From NCBI GenBank assembly GCA_035551475.1, contig DASZMX010000080.1, positions 5,248 through 69,247 of the forward strand: DNA of 64,000 nucleotides, read 5' to 3'. Source of the DNA: DASZMX01 sp035551475. Lineage in GTDB: Bacteria; Verrucomicrobiota; Verrucomicrobiia; Limisphaerales; Palsa-1400. The notes under the pieces were generated by a model, which searched no databases, had not been told where the DNA came from, and worked only from the letters and a program-made list of their open reading frames with translations. Shown piece after piece: positions 50,427-59,101 of the stretch (position 1 is its first letter; each line of letters begins with the position of its first letter). A program made the translations under genes and the position numbers.

Positions 50427-51506
50427 ATGGAACTCTTACAGCGCCGCCCCGAGAAAAACTTGACGAGCGTCAAGGCTCCCGCCCCGGCCCGTCCGCGCCT
50501 GCTGGAAGCCCTCGCCCTGCGCCCCGTGGATCGGCCGCCCGTCTGGCTCATGCGCCAGGCCGGACGCAGCCTGCCCGAATACCGCGAGCTCAAAACCCAG
50601 CATACATTCCTGGAGTTGATCCACGATCCCGCCCTCGCCGCCGAGGTCACGCTCCAACCCATCCGACGCTTCGGCTTCGATGCCGCCATCCTTTTCAGTG
50701 ACATCCTGGTGATTCCCGAGGCTCTCGGGCAGGGCTTTAAGTTCCGCGAAACCGGCGGTGTCGAGATGAAATTCACCCTGCGCGACCGCGCCGCCATCCA
50801 TGCCCTCCAGATCGACGCCGTCACCGACCGGCTCGCGTATGTGGGCGACGCCATCAAGGCCATCCGCCGCGATCTTCCTCCCCATACCGCCTTGCTGGGC
50901 TTTGCCGGTTCCCCCTGGACGCTCGCCAATTTCATGCTCGAAGGCGGCAGTTCCCCCACCATCACCAAGGCCCACGCCCTGTTCCGGCGCGACCGCGCCG
51001 CCTTCGACGAACTGGCCGAAACCTTGACCCGCGCGGTCACGGACTTTCTGCAATTGCAAATCGACGCCGGCGTGGACGCCATTCAAATTTTTGACAGCCT
51101 CGCCAATGTTCTTCCGGGCGACGATTTTGAAGCCGCTTCCGCGCGCTGGATGCGCCGCATCATCGCCAATCTGCAACACCAGGTTCCCCTCATTGTGTTC
51201 GCACGTGGCTGCCGCCAATGGAGCGCGCTCTCCGACCTCGGCGCCGCCGCTCTGGGCATTGACCACCAAATTGACCTGCGCCACGCCGTCCGCCACCTGC
51301 CCGAGACCGTGGCCATCCAGGGAAATTTCAACCCCAACTTGCTCCCCAGCGCCTCGCCCGAAACCATTGCGGCGGAAACCAGGCGCATGCTCCACCTGAT
51401 GCGGCCCCGCCGCGGCTATATTTTTAACCTCGGCCACGGCGTTCCTGCCGATGCCCGCCTCGAAAACCTCGCGGCCCTCGCCGCCGCCGTCCAAAACTTT
51501 TCATGA
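50427..51506 (+). CDS. hemE: Uroporphyrinogen decarboxylase
   Basis: A 359-residue enzyme that decarboxylates uroporphyrinogen III to coproporphyrinogen III in haem synthesis. The signature RPPVWLMRQAGRSLPEYREL and the active-site FSDILVIPEALG are present. LGFAGSPWTLANFMLEGG, IQIFDSLANVLPG and GYIFNLGHGVPAD are the other conserved blocks. Length is normal. Its stop overlaps hemN as ATGA, so the two consecutive haem steps are co-translated. Confidence 0.97.
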   Translation: MELLQRRPEKNLTSVKAPAPARPRLLEALALRPVDRPPVWLMRQAGRSLPEYRELKTQHTFLELIHDPALAAEVTLQPIRRFGFDAAILFSDILVIPEALGQGFKFRETGGVEMKFTLRDRAAIHALQIDAVTDRLAYVGDAIKAIRRDLPPHTALLGFAGSPWTLANFMLEGGSSPTITKAHALFRRDRAAFDELAETLTRAVTDFLQLQIDAGVDAIQIFDSLANVLPGDDFEAASARWMRRIIANLQHQVPLIVFARGCRQWSALSDLGAAALGIDHQIDLRHAVRHLPETVAIQGNFNPNLLPSASPETIAAETRRMLHLMRPRRGYIFNLGHGVPADARLENLAALAAAVQNFS

Positions 51507-52879
51507 GCCAGCTCGCCGTCAATCTCGACCTCGTTGCCAAGTATAATGTGCCCGGCCCGCGTTATACGTCCTATCCCACCGCGCCGCGCTTCAACGACCA
51601 GGTCACCTGGCCCGAAGTGGCCGCCCGGCTGGAGCAGTCGCAGCGCGCCGACCGCGGGCTTTCACTTTATTTTCACATTCCGTTCTGCGAATCGCTCTGT
51701 TGGTATTGCGGCTGCACCACCGTCATCACGACGCAAAAAACGCGGAGCCTCAAGTACCTCACCTATCTGGAAAAGGAAATGGAATGCGCCAGCCAGCGCC
51801 TCCATCCCGGCCGCCAAGTGGTCCAATTGCATTTCGGCGGCGGCACCCCCACCTTTCTGGCGCCCGACCAGATTCGCTGGCTCGGCGAACGCATCCGCCA
51901 TTATTTCCATTTCGCCCCGGACATCGAGGCCGGCGTGGAAATCGATCCGCGCCGCCTGACGCGCGATCATCTCACCGCCTTGCGCGAAGCCGGCTTTAAC
52001 CGCCTCTCGCTCGGCGTCCAGGATTTCGATCCCGAGGTGCAGGAAGCCATCCATCGTATCCAGCCGCGCGCCTTGACCGAGCAAGCCATCGCGTGGGCGC
52101 GGGAGGAAAAATTTAATTCCCTCAACATCGACCTCATCTACGGCCTGCCGTATCAAACAGTGGATTCATTTGACAAGACCTTGAATTCCGTGCTGGAGCT
52201 GGCGCCGGACCGCCTCGCCGTCTTCAGCTACGCGCATGTGCCCTGGTTGAAGCCGCACCAGCGCATCCTCGAAAAGGAAGGGGCCTTGCCCTCGGCGGAA
52301 ACGAAACTGCAAATCCTCAAACTCGTCGTCGAAAAACTCACGGAGAACGACCGCTATATTTACATCGGCATGGACCACTTCGCCCGCCCCACCGATGAAC
52401 TGACGGTGGCGCAGCGCCAGAAAACCTTGCAACGAAATTTCCAAGGCTACAGCGCCCGGGCTGGCGCGGACATTTACGCCTTCGGCCTCTCCGCCATCTC
52501 GCAGGCGGAAGGCGTCTATTGGCAGAATTTCAAAGAACTCCCCCTCTACTACGCGGCTTTGGACTCCGGTTGGGAAGCGTTCGCCAAGGGTTACATCCTC
52601 AATGCCGACGACCAGATTCGCGGCGCCACCATCACGCGCTTGATGTGTGACATGGAGTTGGACTTCGCCACCTTGTCCCACACGCTCAAAATAGATTTCC
52701 CGTCGTATTTCCAAACCGAGCTCGCCGCCATGTCGGATCTTGAAGCCGATGGTTTGCTCCAGCGCCACCCTGGCAAAATCACCGTGACCGAAACCGGCCG
52801 CCTCTTTATCCGCAATATCGCGACGCGCTTTGACCGTTATCTGGCCCAGGAGCCAAACAAATTCTCCCGCACCATCTAA
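51503..52879 (+). CDS. hemN: Oxygen-independent coproporphyrinogen III dehydrogenase
   Basis: A 458-residue radical SAM enzyme. The cluster motif CESLCWYCGC has Cys62, 66, 69 and 71, matching the numbering in E. coli HemN. Flanking YTSYPTAPRF, VQLHFGGGTPTFL and NRLSLGVQDFDPEVQEAIHRIQP are HemN-type rather than HemW-type. A C-terminal HemN domain is present (RGATITRLMCDMELDF). This points to haem synthesis that can run without oxygen. Confidence 0.97.
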   Translation: MSQLAVNLDLVAKYNVPGPRYTSYPTAPRFNDQVTWPEVAARLEQSQRADRGLSLYFHIPFCESLCWYCGCTTVITTQKTRSLKYLTYLEKEMECASQRLHPGRQVVQLHFGGGTPTFLAPDQIRWLGERIRHYFHFAPDIEAGVEIDPRRLTRDHLTALREAGFNRLSLGVQDFDPEVQEAIHRIQPRALTEQAIAWAREEKFNSLNIDLIYGLPYQTVDSFDKTLNSVLELAPDRLAVFSYAHVPWLKPHQRILEKEGALPSAETKLQILKLVVEKLTENDRYIYIGMDHFARPTDELTVAQRQKTLQRNFQGYSARAGADIYAFGLSAISQAEGVYWQNFKELPLYYAALDSGWEAFAKGYILNADDQIRGATITRLMCDMELDFATLSHTLKIDFPSYFQTELAAMSDLEADGLLQRHPGKITVTETGRLFIRNIATRFDRYLAQEPNKFSRTI

Positions 52880-52928
52880 GAAATGCGGGAGCGACGCGCG
52901 CGAAAATCCGGTTCGCCGCTGGCTCGCG

Positions 52929-54551
52929 TCAGTCCCAGGTGATCACCAGCAGCGACACCCCTTGCCGCGGCAGATCAAATCGAATGTTTGACGCTCCGTT
53001 GGTCACGCTCAGGGCTTGGCGCGGCGCGCATTCTTGGAGTTTGCCCGCCGCCTCCAGCTGCGTGAATTGCTCCGGTGAAAGCTGCGCCGGCGCTCCCAGG
53101 CGTTTCCAGGCCTCGTAGGAATTGCTGTGGTTGCCGTCGATGCGGTAATGCGTCACCTGCGCCGTGGTTTGTCCGGCCGCAATTCCCTTCACCTTCAAAT
53201 CAACGGCCGCGTCCGGCCCCGGCACATCGTCCGGATGATAATGCCAGACCAGCACGGCGAGTTGTTTCTTGTCCAATGACGCCAGCGCCGACACCTCGGC
53301 CTCAGCCGACGCGCCGCCGCTTGCGGCCACTTTCGACCCTGTCATTTTTCCAAACATGCGGAAGACGTTCAGCACGGGCAAATCGAGGCCGCCGCTGGCC
53401 AATTGCCGAAAGCCGGCGAACAGCGGCTGATCTTCAAATTCAAACGCCCACGTCAACGCGCCTTCGAGGTTCACGCCATATTCCTCCGCCAGCGCCGCCG
53501 CCCGGGGAAAACTGGCCGCGGTGTAACTCGAATACATCGTCCCGTTCCGATACGCATCCTGCGGGTCCCGGCACGCGGCGCATCCTTCCGGGTCGGATTC
53601 CCCGATGATGACCGGTTTGCCCCGGCATTCCGGATGGCTCGCGATGACGGCGAAAGCGTCACTCATATTTTTCAACTGGCTGGCCATGCCCATCCGCACA
53701 TGCCCGTTGGTCACGATGGGCGCACCCTTGGCGTGAAAGGAAATAAAATCCAGCGGCGCGCCGATGGTCCCGGTCGCATAATTCGTCCCACGCGCGCAAT
53801 GCGTCAGGAAATCGCCGAGCCATGTCCCGCCGGGGCCGCCTGCCGTCTCCGGGCCGCCCACTCGCGCCGTGGGCAAGGCGTCGCGCACGCCCGCCACGGC
53901 GTAATCATAAACTTTGAAATACTCCTCGCGCGTCCCGTGCCAGTAAAAAATATTGGGCTCATTCCAAACTTCCCAATACCATTTCTCCACTTCCGCCCGG
54001 CCGTATTTTTCCACGCAATGCTGCGCCCACTCCCGGCAGAGACCCTCCCATTTTTCATAATCCTTGGGCGGATACGCCTGCCCCGCATCGGCCGGCGCCC
54101 GCTCATTGGGCGGCGGGTGATGCGGATAATCCTGCGGATGAGTCGTCAACGCTTCCGGCATGAAACCAATCTGGACATAAGGCTTCAGGCCGTGCCTCAA
54201 GTACGTATCAAATATACGATCATCAATCGACCAATCATAAACCGGGCGCCCTGCCGCATCCTCGCGATAGGCGCTGGTTGAACCCCACTTCAACGCATAC
54301 GCCCCGTCGCCGCTCGTCAATAAATGATGGCACCGGAAATAAACCTGGGCGGAACCTAGTTCGCCCAACTCTCCCAGAAGCTTTTCGCCATTTTTGAGAT
54401 ACGCGTAGTTGGCTTCGTCCGCCCCGAAGAACCGCCACATCGGGCTCAGCTCCCCCTGACGTTGAGTCGCGTCTATTTCAATGGCCACCGGAAAGGCGTA
54501 GGAATTAATCGCCGCCCGCAAGAGCATCGCGCAAAAAAGAAGACGCCGCAT
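52929..54551 (-). CDS. Secreted glycoside hydrolase family 39-like enzyme
   Basis: A 540-residue exported enzyme. A signal peptide (MRRLLFCAMLLRAAINSYA) precedes a TIM barrel. The acid/base Glu198 is in YWEVWNEPN and the nucleophile Glu318 in VIIGESDPEG, the GH39 arrangement. GLKPYVQIGFMPEAL is also typical. GH39 members include beta-xylosidases and iduronidases. The substrate specificity is not readable. A C-terminal beta domain covers about the last 130 residues. No sugar transporter is adjacent. Confidence 0.9.
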   Translation of the reverse strand: MRRLLFCAMLLRAAINSYAFPVAIEIDATQRQGELSPMWRFFGADEANYAYLKNGEKLLGELGELGSAQVYFRCHHLLTSGDGAYALKWGSTSAYREDAAGRPVYDWSIDDRIFDTYLRHGLKPYVQIGFMPEALTTHPQDYPHHPPPNERAPADAGQAYPPKDYEKWEGLCREWAQHCVEKYGRAEVEKWYWEVWNEPNIFYWHGTREEYFKVYDYAVAGVRDALPTARVGGPETAGGPGGTWLGDFLTHCARGTNYATGTIGAPLDFISFHAKGAPIVTNGHVRMGMASQLKNMSDAFAVIASHPECRGKPVIIGESDPEGCAACRDPQDAYRNGTMYSSYTAASFPRAAALAEEYGVNLEGALTWAFEFEDQPLFAGFRQLASGGLDLPVLNVFRMFGKMTGSKVAASGGASAEAEVSALASLDKKQLAVLVWHYHPDDVPGPDAAVDLKVKGIAAGQTTAQVTHYRIDGNHSNSYEAWKRLGAPAQLSPEQFTQLEAAGKLQECAPRQALSVTNGASNIRFDLPRQGVSLLVITWD

Positions 54552-54862
54552 CGGCGGACGTTAGCATCAATCTTCCGCAACTCCAACCTTCCTTGCAATG
54601 CCGGCGCATGGCTGCGCTGGGCAACTCCAAAATGCGTCGCATCACGGTGGTCTCCGTTTGCGAACGCGCGTTTACTTCCTCAAACGAGCATCCCCTTACC
54701 CCTGGCATGATGGAGTTTCCGCTGGATTTCCCGGTTTTGCCGCCATGTTCGGAACGTGTCTTGGCGTGTTTCATTTGAGTCTGCATACGTACAACTGACG
54801 CCTGATCCATCGTTCTCGCTCCCCGTTTTTTGGCCGAAACCAGCCGTTTCTTGCCTCAGGCT
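54552..54862. other. Intergenic stretch without a convincing gene
   Basis: A spacer of about 310 bases between the GH39 start and the end of the mod-operon binding-protein gene, both on the minus strand. It presumably holds the GH39 promoter. A short minus-strand frame (from 54774, starting MKHAKTRSEHGG) runs through it and overlaps the GH39 start, but it lacks a ribosome-binding site and has no recognisable domain. A 7-bp hairpin (CCTCAGG/CCTGAGG, 54854-54872) spans the stop codon of the binding-protein gene and lacks a U-tract. Confidence 0.6.
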
Positions 54863-55771
54863 TCACCTGAGGAAGATCGACTTGGCCTCCGCTGTCGTCT
54901 GCTCCAGATCGGCCAGCAGTTTGTCCCAATCCACTCGCGAGTTGGGCGGTGAGGTCGGCGCCTCCAACGCGTGCACCGCCACCAACTGCGCGGAAACCTG
55001 CTGGTCAGAGAGAAACTCGTACAACTTTTGCGCCGCCTCCGGATGCGGGCAGCCCCGCACCACCGCCACCGTGTTGGGAACAACGAGGCCCTCATCGGTC
55101 GTCGGCAGCGCAGCCACGGGAAAACCTTCGCGTTGCGCCGAGGCAATGTCGTCCGAGTCTGTGAACCCCGCCCAAGCCTCGCCGCGCTCCACCATTTTCA
55201 CCACGACCGAATTTCCATCCACGATGAACGGCTGGTTCGCCGCCAGCGCGCGGCACCAGCCCTGCCAGCGCGCGTCGCCCCACCATTGCCGCCACACCTG
55301 AAAATGCGTCGCCGTCGTGCCGAACAACGGATAAGCCAGCGCAAATTTTCCACGCCACGCCGCGTTGGTGGCGTCGCTGAAATTTTTCGGCGCCTTGGCG
55401 ACTGTCAATAAGTTGGTGTTGATCACAATCCGGCGCGACCGGCATCCCAGCTCGCGCCATGCGTTGGTCTCGCGAAACACGCCATGCGCCGCCAATTGCC
55501 GCGTGCGGAATTCCTCATTGTTCCAGAACACGTCGCATTGCGGATGCTCTTTTTCTGTCAATAACCGGTTCACCAGCCCCACGGTTTTCACCGCCTCGCT
55601 GTCATACACCGGCCGGGCTTCGATGCCCGTTTTTGCCGTGAACTCCTTGAGGATCGGCTCGGCGTACACCTCGTCCTGCGACGTGTAAATAATCACGGTC
55701 TGGTGGTCCGAGCGCTGGCATCCCGCCGCCACCAGGGCGGCCAGGCATAATGCGCTGATCGTGCTTTTCAT
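54863..55771 (-). CDS. Iron-type ABC transporter substrate-binding lipoprotein
   Basis: A 302-residue lipoprotein. The lipobox is LVAAGCQRS. The mature part reads VIIYTSQDEVYAEPILKEFTAKTGIEA, then VFWNNEEFRTRQLAAHG and GNSVVVKMVERGEAWAGFTDSDD. This places it with AfuA/FutA/FbpA-type ferric binding proteins rather than ModA. Metal ligands cannot be fixed without a structure. It is the fourth gene after modABC, joined to modC by ATGA. Its coupling to a molybdate-type permease is the odd feature. Confidence 0.88.
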   Translation of the reverse strand: MKSTISALCLAALVAAGCQRSDHQTVIIYTSQDEVYAEPILKEFTAKTGIEARPVYDSEAVKTVGLVNRLLTEKEHPQCDVFWNNEEFRTRQLAAHGVFRETNAWRELGCRSRRIVINTNLLTVAKAPKNFSDATNAAWRGKFALAYPLFGTTATHFQVWRQWWGDARWQGWCRALAANQPFIVDGNSVVVKMVERGEAWAGFTDSDDIASAQREGFPVAALPTTDEGLVVPNTVAVVRGCPHPEAAQKLYEFLSDQQVSAQLVAVHALEAPTSPPNSRVDWDKLLADLEQTTAEAKSIFLR

Positions 55772-56433
55772 ATTCTCCAATCTTTTATCTCGACGCGCCG
55801 CGTCACTCGCCCGCGCTCCATTTCCAACACTTCCTCGCACAGCGCCCGCGCTTCCGCCGCGTCGTGTGTCACATAAATCATGGGCACCTTGAATTCCTCG
55901 CGCACGCGCGCGAGATACGGCAGGATGCGCCCCTTCAACGCCGCATCCAGGCTCCCCAACGGCTCGTCCAGCAACAACAATTGCGGCGATGACAGAAGCG
56001 CCCGCGCCAGGGCGACGCGTTGCCGCTCGCCCCCGGAAAGCTGGGCAATCCCGCGTTCCGCCAATGGTTCAATTTCCAAAACCCGCGTCACATGCTCGTA
56101 GCTGAACAACTCCGGCGCCCCTGCCTTGCGCCCGTAACATAAATTTTCCCGCACCGATAAATGCGGAAACAACGCCAAATCCTGCGCCACGTATCCAATT
56201 CCCCGCGCGCGCGGCGCCAGCCGCACCCCGGCGCCGGCGTCCTCCCACAAAGTTTCGTTCCACGTAATGCGCGCCGAAGCCGGCTCGCGCCAGCCGGCGA
56301 TCAAATCCAGCAGCGACGTTTTGCCTGCGCCCGACGGCCCGAAAATTGCCGTCGCCCCGCGCTCCAGGACAACGTCCAGTTCCAGCACAAAATCCCGCAA
56401 GGGCAGCGCAATATTTTGCAGTGTGAGCTTCAT
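55768..56433 (-). CDS. modC: Molybdate-type ABC transporter ATPase
   Basis: A 221-residue ATPase. Walker A is FGPSGAGKTSLLDLI (31-45), the signature is AQLSGGERQRVALARALL, and Walker B is LLLLDEPLGSLDAALK. YVTHDAAEARAL supplies the H-loop. It is shorter than E. coli ModC (352) because the C-terminal MOP/TOBE molybdate-binding domain is absent. Other ModC proteins lack it too. It overlaps modB upstream and the iron-type binding protein downstream, both as ATGA. Confidence 0.9.
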   Translation of the reverse strand: MKLTLQNIALPLRDFVLELDVVLERGATAIFGPSGAGKTSLLDLIAGWREPASARITWNETLWEDAGAGVRLAPRARGIGYVAQDLALFPHLSVRENLCYGRKAGAPELFSYEHVTRVLEIEPLAERGIAQLSGGERQRVALARALLSSPQLLLLDEPLGSLDAALKGRILPYLARVREEFKVPMIYVTHDAAEARALCEEVLEMERGRVTRRVEIKDWRI

Positions 56434-57104
56434 TTGCCTTTCGCGGGCCGCCGCATCAGCCACTCGCTCGCAAACACCGCCCCGAACGCCAGCGCCGCCG
56501 AGACCGCCAGCAAACGCCACATCGTCTCGTCATGCCCCAGCTCCACCGCCTCGTAAATCGAGAGCGAAATCGTCGCCGTCACCCCCGGAATATTTCCCGC
56601 CACCATGATCGTGGCGCCAAACTCCCCCAGCGACCGCGCAAAGGCCAGCAGCATTCCTCCCAGGATTCCGCGCCAGGCCAGCGGCGCCGTGATCGTAAAA
56701 AAAATCCGCAGTTCGCCCGCGCCGAGGGTTCGCGCCATTTGCTCAAAGCGCGGGTTTACATTTTCGAACGCCGACCGCGCCGCGCGCACCAGCAGCGGAA
56801 AGGACATCACCATCAACGCCGCCAGCACGGCCCGCCACGTGAAAACCAGGGGAATATGCAACTGCTCGTAAAAAAATCTTCCAATCACCCCGCGTCGTCC
56901 CAGCAGTTTCAGCAGCAGCAAACCCGTCACCACGGGCGGCAGCGCCAGCGGCATCGTCACCAATGTTTCCACCAATGTTTTGCCCGGCCATTCGCGGCGC
57001 GCCAGCGCCCAGGCCAGCGGCAGCCCCAGCGGGAGGATGCACGCCACCGCCAACAGCGACACCCATGCTGTAAACCATACAATGCGCCACTCCTCCCCGC
57101 TCAT
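56430..57104 (-). CDS. modB: Molybdate-type ABC transporter permease
   Basis: A 224-residue membrane permease. It has about five helices and the EAA-like loop ARTLGAGELRIFFTITAPLAWRGILGG that docks the ATPase. LPLGLPLAWALARREWPGK and MPLALPPVVTGLLLLKLLG, then FARSLGEFGATIMVAGNIPG, are ModB/CysT-type signatures. It probably works as a dimer with modC. The stop of modA overlaps its ATG. Confidence 0.93.
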   Translation of the reverse strand: MSGEEWRIVWFTAWVSLLAVACILPLGLPLAWALARREWPGKTLVETLVTMPLALPPVVTGLLLLKLLGRRGVIGRFFYEQLHIPLVFTWRAVLAALMVMSFPLLVRAARSAFENVNPRFEQMARTLGAGELRIFFTITAPLAWRGILGGMLLAFARSLGEFGATIMVAGNIPGVTATISLSIYEAVELGHDETMWRLLAVSAALAFGAVFASEWLMRRPAKGK

Positions 57105-57862
57105 AGGCGCGGCGGCCACGCCACAAACCCGTATTTCTCAAACACCCGCCCCGCCTCCGCTCCTTGCAAATATTCCAAAAATTTGCGCGCCAATTCCGGC
57201 TGCTTTGTCTCCTTGATCATCGCCATCGGATAACTAATGGGCGGAGTCTGCCCCGCCGGCGCTGTGCAGGCGACTTTCACTTTTTTGGAAATCGCCGCAT
57301 CGGTTTTGAAAACAATTCCCGCGTCCACATCCCCGGACTCCACCGTCGCCAGCGCCGCCCGCACATTGGCGGTCGGAACGATTTTTTTCTCCACCGCGCT
57401 CCACAGCCCGATTTTTGTCAACCAGCCTTTGGCATAAATCCCCGCCGGCACGGCCTGGGGGTCAGCGAGCGCAATCCGGCGCACTTCCGCCCGGGCCAAA
57501 TCTTCCGGCTTCGCCACCGCCGCCGCGGCGTCTTGCGGCACGATCACCACCAGCGCGTTGGAGAGCCGGCTCACCCGCGTATTGGTCACGATCAACCCTC
57601 GGGCTGCCAGGGCGTCCATTTTCGCTTCATCGGCCGAAAAAAAAATGTCCGCCGGCGCCCCGGCCTCGATCTGCCGCTCCAACAAGCTCGACGCCGCAAA
57701 ATTCAGCGCCACCGTTTCCCCCGTGGCCGCCTGATAATTCCGCCCGGCCTCCGCGAGCGCATCCGCCAGGCTCGCCGCCGCGAAGACGGTCACTGTCCCG
57801 GCCCGCGCCGCCCCCGCCGCCAGGGCCAGCGCCAGGTAAAAAATCAGCCGCATGCTTCGCAT
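57101..57862 (-). CDS. modA: Molybdate-binding periplasmic protein
   Basis: A 253-residue exported binding protein. The signal peptide (MRLIFYLALALAAGAARAG) is followed by TVTVFAAASLADALAE, the ModA oxyanion-site beginning, and LNFAASSLLERQIEAGAPADIFFSAD. The C-terminal segments GDVDAGIVFKTDAAI and ISYPMAMIKETKQPELARKFLEYL are typical. It starts at the ATG at 57862, or three codons later at 57853. It leads a four-gene operon. No ModE-type regulator is visible. Confidence 0.94.
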   Translation of the reverse strand: MRSMRLIFYLALALAAGAARAGTVTVFAAASLADALAEAGRNYQAATGETVALNFAASSLLERQIEAGAPADIFFSADEAKMDALAARGLIVTNTRVSRLSNALVVIVPQDAAAAVAKPEDLARAEVRRIALADPQAVPAGIYAKGWLTKIGLWSAVEKKIVPTANVRAALATVESGDVDAGIVFKTDAAISKKVKVACTAPAGQTPPISYPMAMIKETKQPELARKFLEYLQGAEAGRVFEKYGFVAWPPRL

Positions 57863-57973
57863 GGCCCGCACCTTAGCGCCCTGCCGCCGCGTGTCAATTC
57901 TTGACACCCGCGCGCTGCGGTTTCGTGGTTTTCCATGATTGTGCTGGCCGCGCGCTTCGTGTTGAATCCCCGC

Positions 57974-58312
57974 ATGAATGCGACCCATCCCATGACCACC
58001 ACGGCGTTCGATCTGCCGGGGTACCGTGTCACGAAGAATTTTGGCGTCGTGCGCGGCATCGTCGTCCGCTCCCGCTCGATTGTCGGCAACGTCGGCGCCA
58101 GCATTCAAAGCTTGTTCGGCGGCAACATCACCATTTATACCGAACTCTGCGAACAGGCCCGCGACGACGCCTTTCGCGATATGATCACCCATGCCAATCA
58201 ACTTAGCGCCAACGCCGTCATCGGCGTCCGCTACGATGCCACCGAAGTCGCGCCCGGCATCACCGAGGTCCTTTGTTACGGCACCGCCGTGCAGGTGGAG
58301 CCTCTCGTCTAG
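57974..58312 (+). CDS. UPF0145 (YbjQ) family protein
   Basis: A 112-residue protein with the YbjQ fold. The segments FDLPGYRVTKNFGVVRGIVVRSRS, FGGNITIYTELCEQARDDAFRDMI and NAVIGVRYDATEV are characteristic. It forms a pentameric ring in known structures; the function is not established. It is divergent from modA and 21 bases upstream of yebC. A start 13 codons further up is less likely. Confidence 0.92.
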   Translation: MNATHPMTTTAFDLPGYRVTKNFGVVRGIVVRSRSIVGNVGASIQSLFGGNITIYTELCEQARDDAFRDMITHANQLSANAVIGVRYDATEVAPGITEVLCYGTAVQVEPLV

Positions 58313-58333
58313 GCAACTCGAACTTTATTTATT

Positions 58334-59059
58334 ATGGCAGGACATAGCCGGTGGGCCAAAGTCAAACACTTCAAAGGCGCCATTGACGCCAAGCGCGGCA
58401 AAATCTTCGCCAAGCTCGGCAAGGAAATCACCATCGCCGTCAAAATCGCCGGCGCGGATCCCGAGATGAACCCGCGCTTGCGCATGGTGCTCCTCAAATG
58501 CCGCGCCAGCAACATGCCCAATGAAAACATCGAGCGCGCCATCAAAAAAGGCACCGGCGACGGCGACGCCATCACGTACGAGGATTTGACCTACGAAGCG
58601 TACGGCCCCAACGGCGTCGCGATCTTGATCGAACTCAGCACCGACAACCGCAATCGCACCGCCGCCGAAATTCGCAGTCTGCTGACCAAGGGTGGAGGCT
58701 CCATCGCCGCCGCCGGCTCCGTCACCCGGCTGTTCCAACGCAAGGGCCAGATCATTGTCAGCCGCGATGCCGCGGGCGAAGACCAGCTCATGGAGCTCGC
58801 GCTGGAAGCCGGCGCCGAGGACTTCAAGGCGGACGAACAAGGTTTTGAAATTTTAACCGACCCGGTGCATTTTGAGCCCGTTCATAAAGCGATTGAAAGC
58901 AAAGGCATCAAACCCGCTGCGGCGGAAATCACCTGGCTGCCCACCCTCACCACGCCGGTGCAGGATGCCGCCGCCACCGCCGTCTCGCGCCTGCTCGAGG
59001 GCCTCGAGGAGCACGACGATGTCAAAGACCTTTACTCCAACGCCGAATTCCCCCAGTGA
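58334..59059 (+). CDS. yebC: YebC/PmpR family protein
   Basis: A 241-residue protein of the TACO1/YebC family. The opening MAGHSRWAKVKHFKGAIDAKRGKIFAKLGKEI and GADPEMNPRLRMVLLKC are invariant family features. YEAYGPNGVAILIELSTDNRNRTAAEIRSLL also fits. Members act as transcription regulators or, in TACO1/YebC2, in translation of difficult stretches. It is probably in one transcript with the UPF0145 gene. In many bacteria yebC lies next to ruvC; here it does not. Confidence 0.96.
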   Translation: MAGHSRWAKVKHFKGAIDAKRGKIFAKLGKEITIAVKIAGADPEMNPRLRMVLLKCRASNMPNENIERAIKKGTGDGDAITYEDLTYEAYGPNGVAILIELSTDNRNRTAAEIRSLLTKGGGSIAAAGSVTRLFQRKGQIIVSRDAAGEDQLMELALEAGAEDFKADEQGFEILTDPVHFEPVHKAIESKGIKPAAAEITWLPTLTTPVQDAAATAVSRLLEGLEEHDDVKDLYSNAEFPQ

Positions 59060-59101
59060 AACACGCGCCGTGGCCGCCTTCCGCCTAACCCATCCGCGTC
59101 T

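Noticed and set aside
50278..50463. Short plus-strand frame before hemE
   Set aside because: It overlaps the hemE start in another frame and has no signal or domain; the region is better explained as the divergent promoter space.
54505..54810. Minus-strand open frame of about 100 codons upstream of GH39
   Set aside because: It overlaps the GH39 start, lacks a ribosome-binding site and has no recognisable domain. It is kept only as a note on the intergenic stretch.
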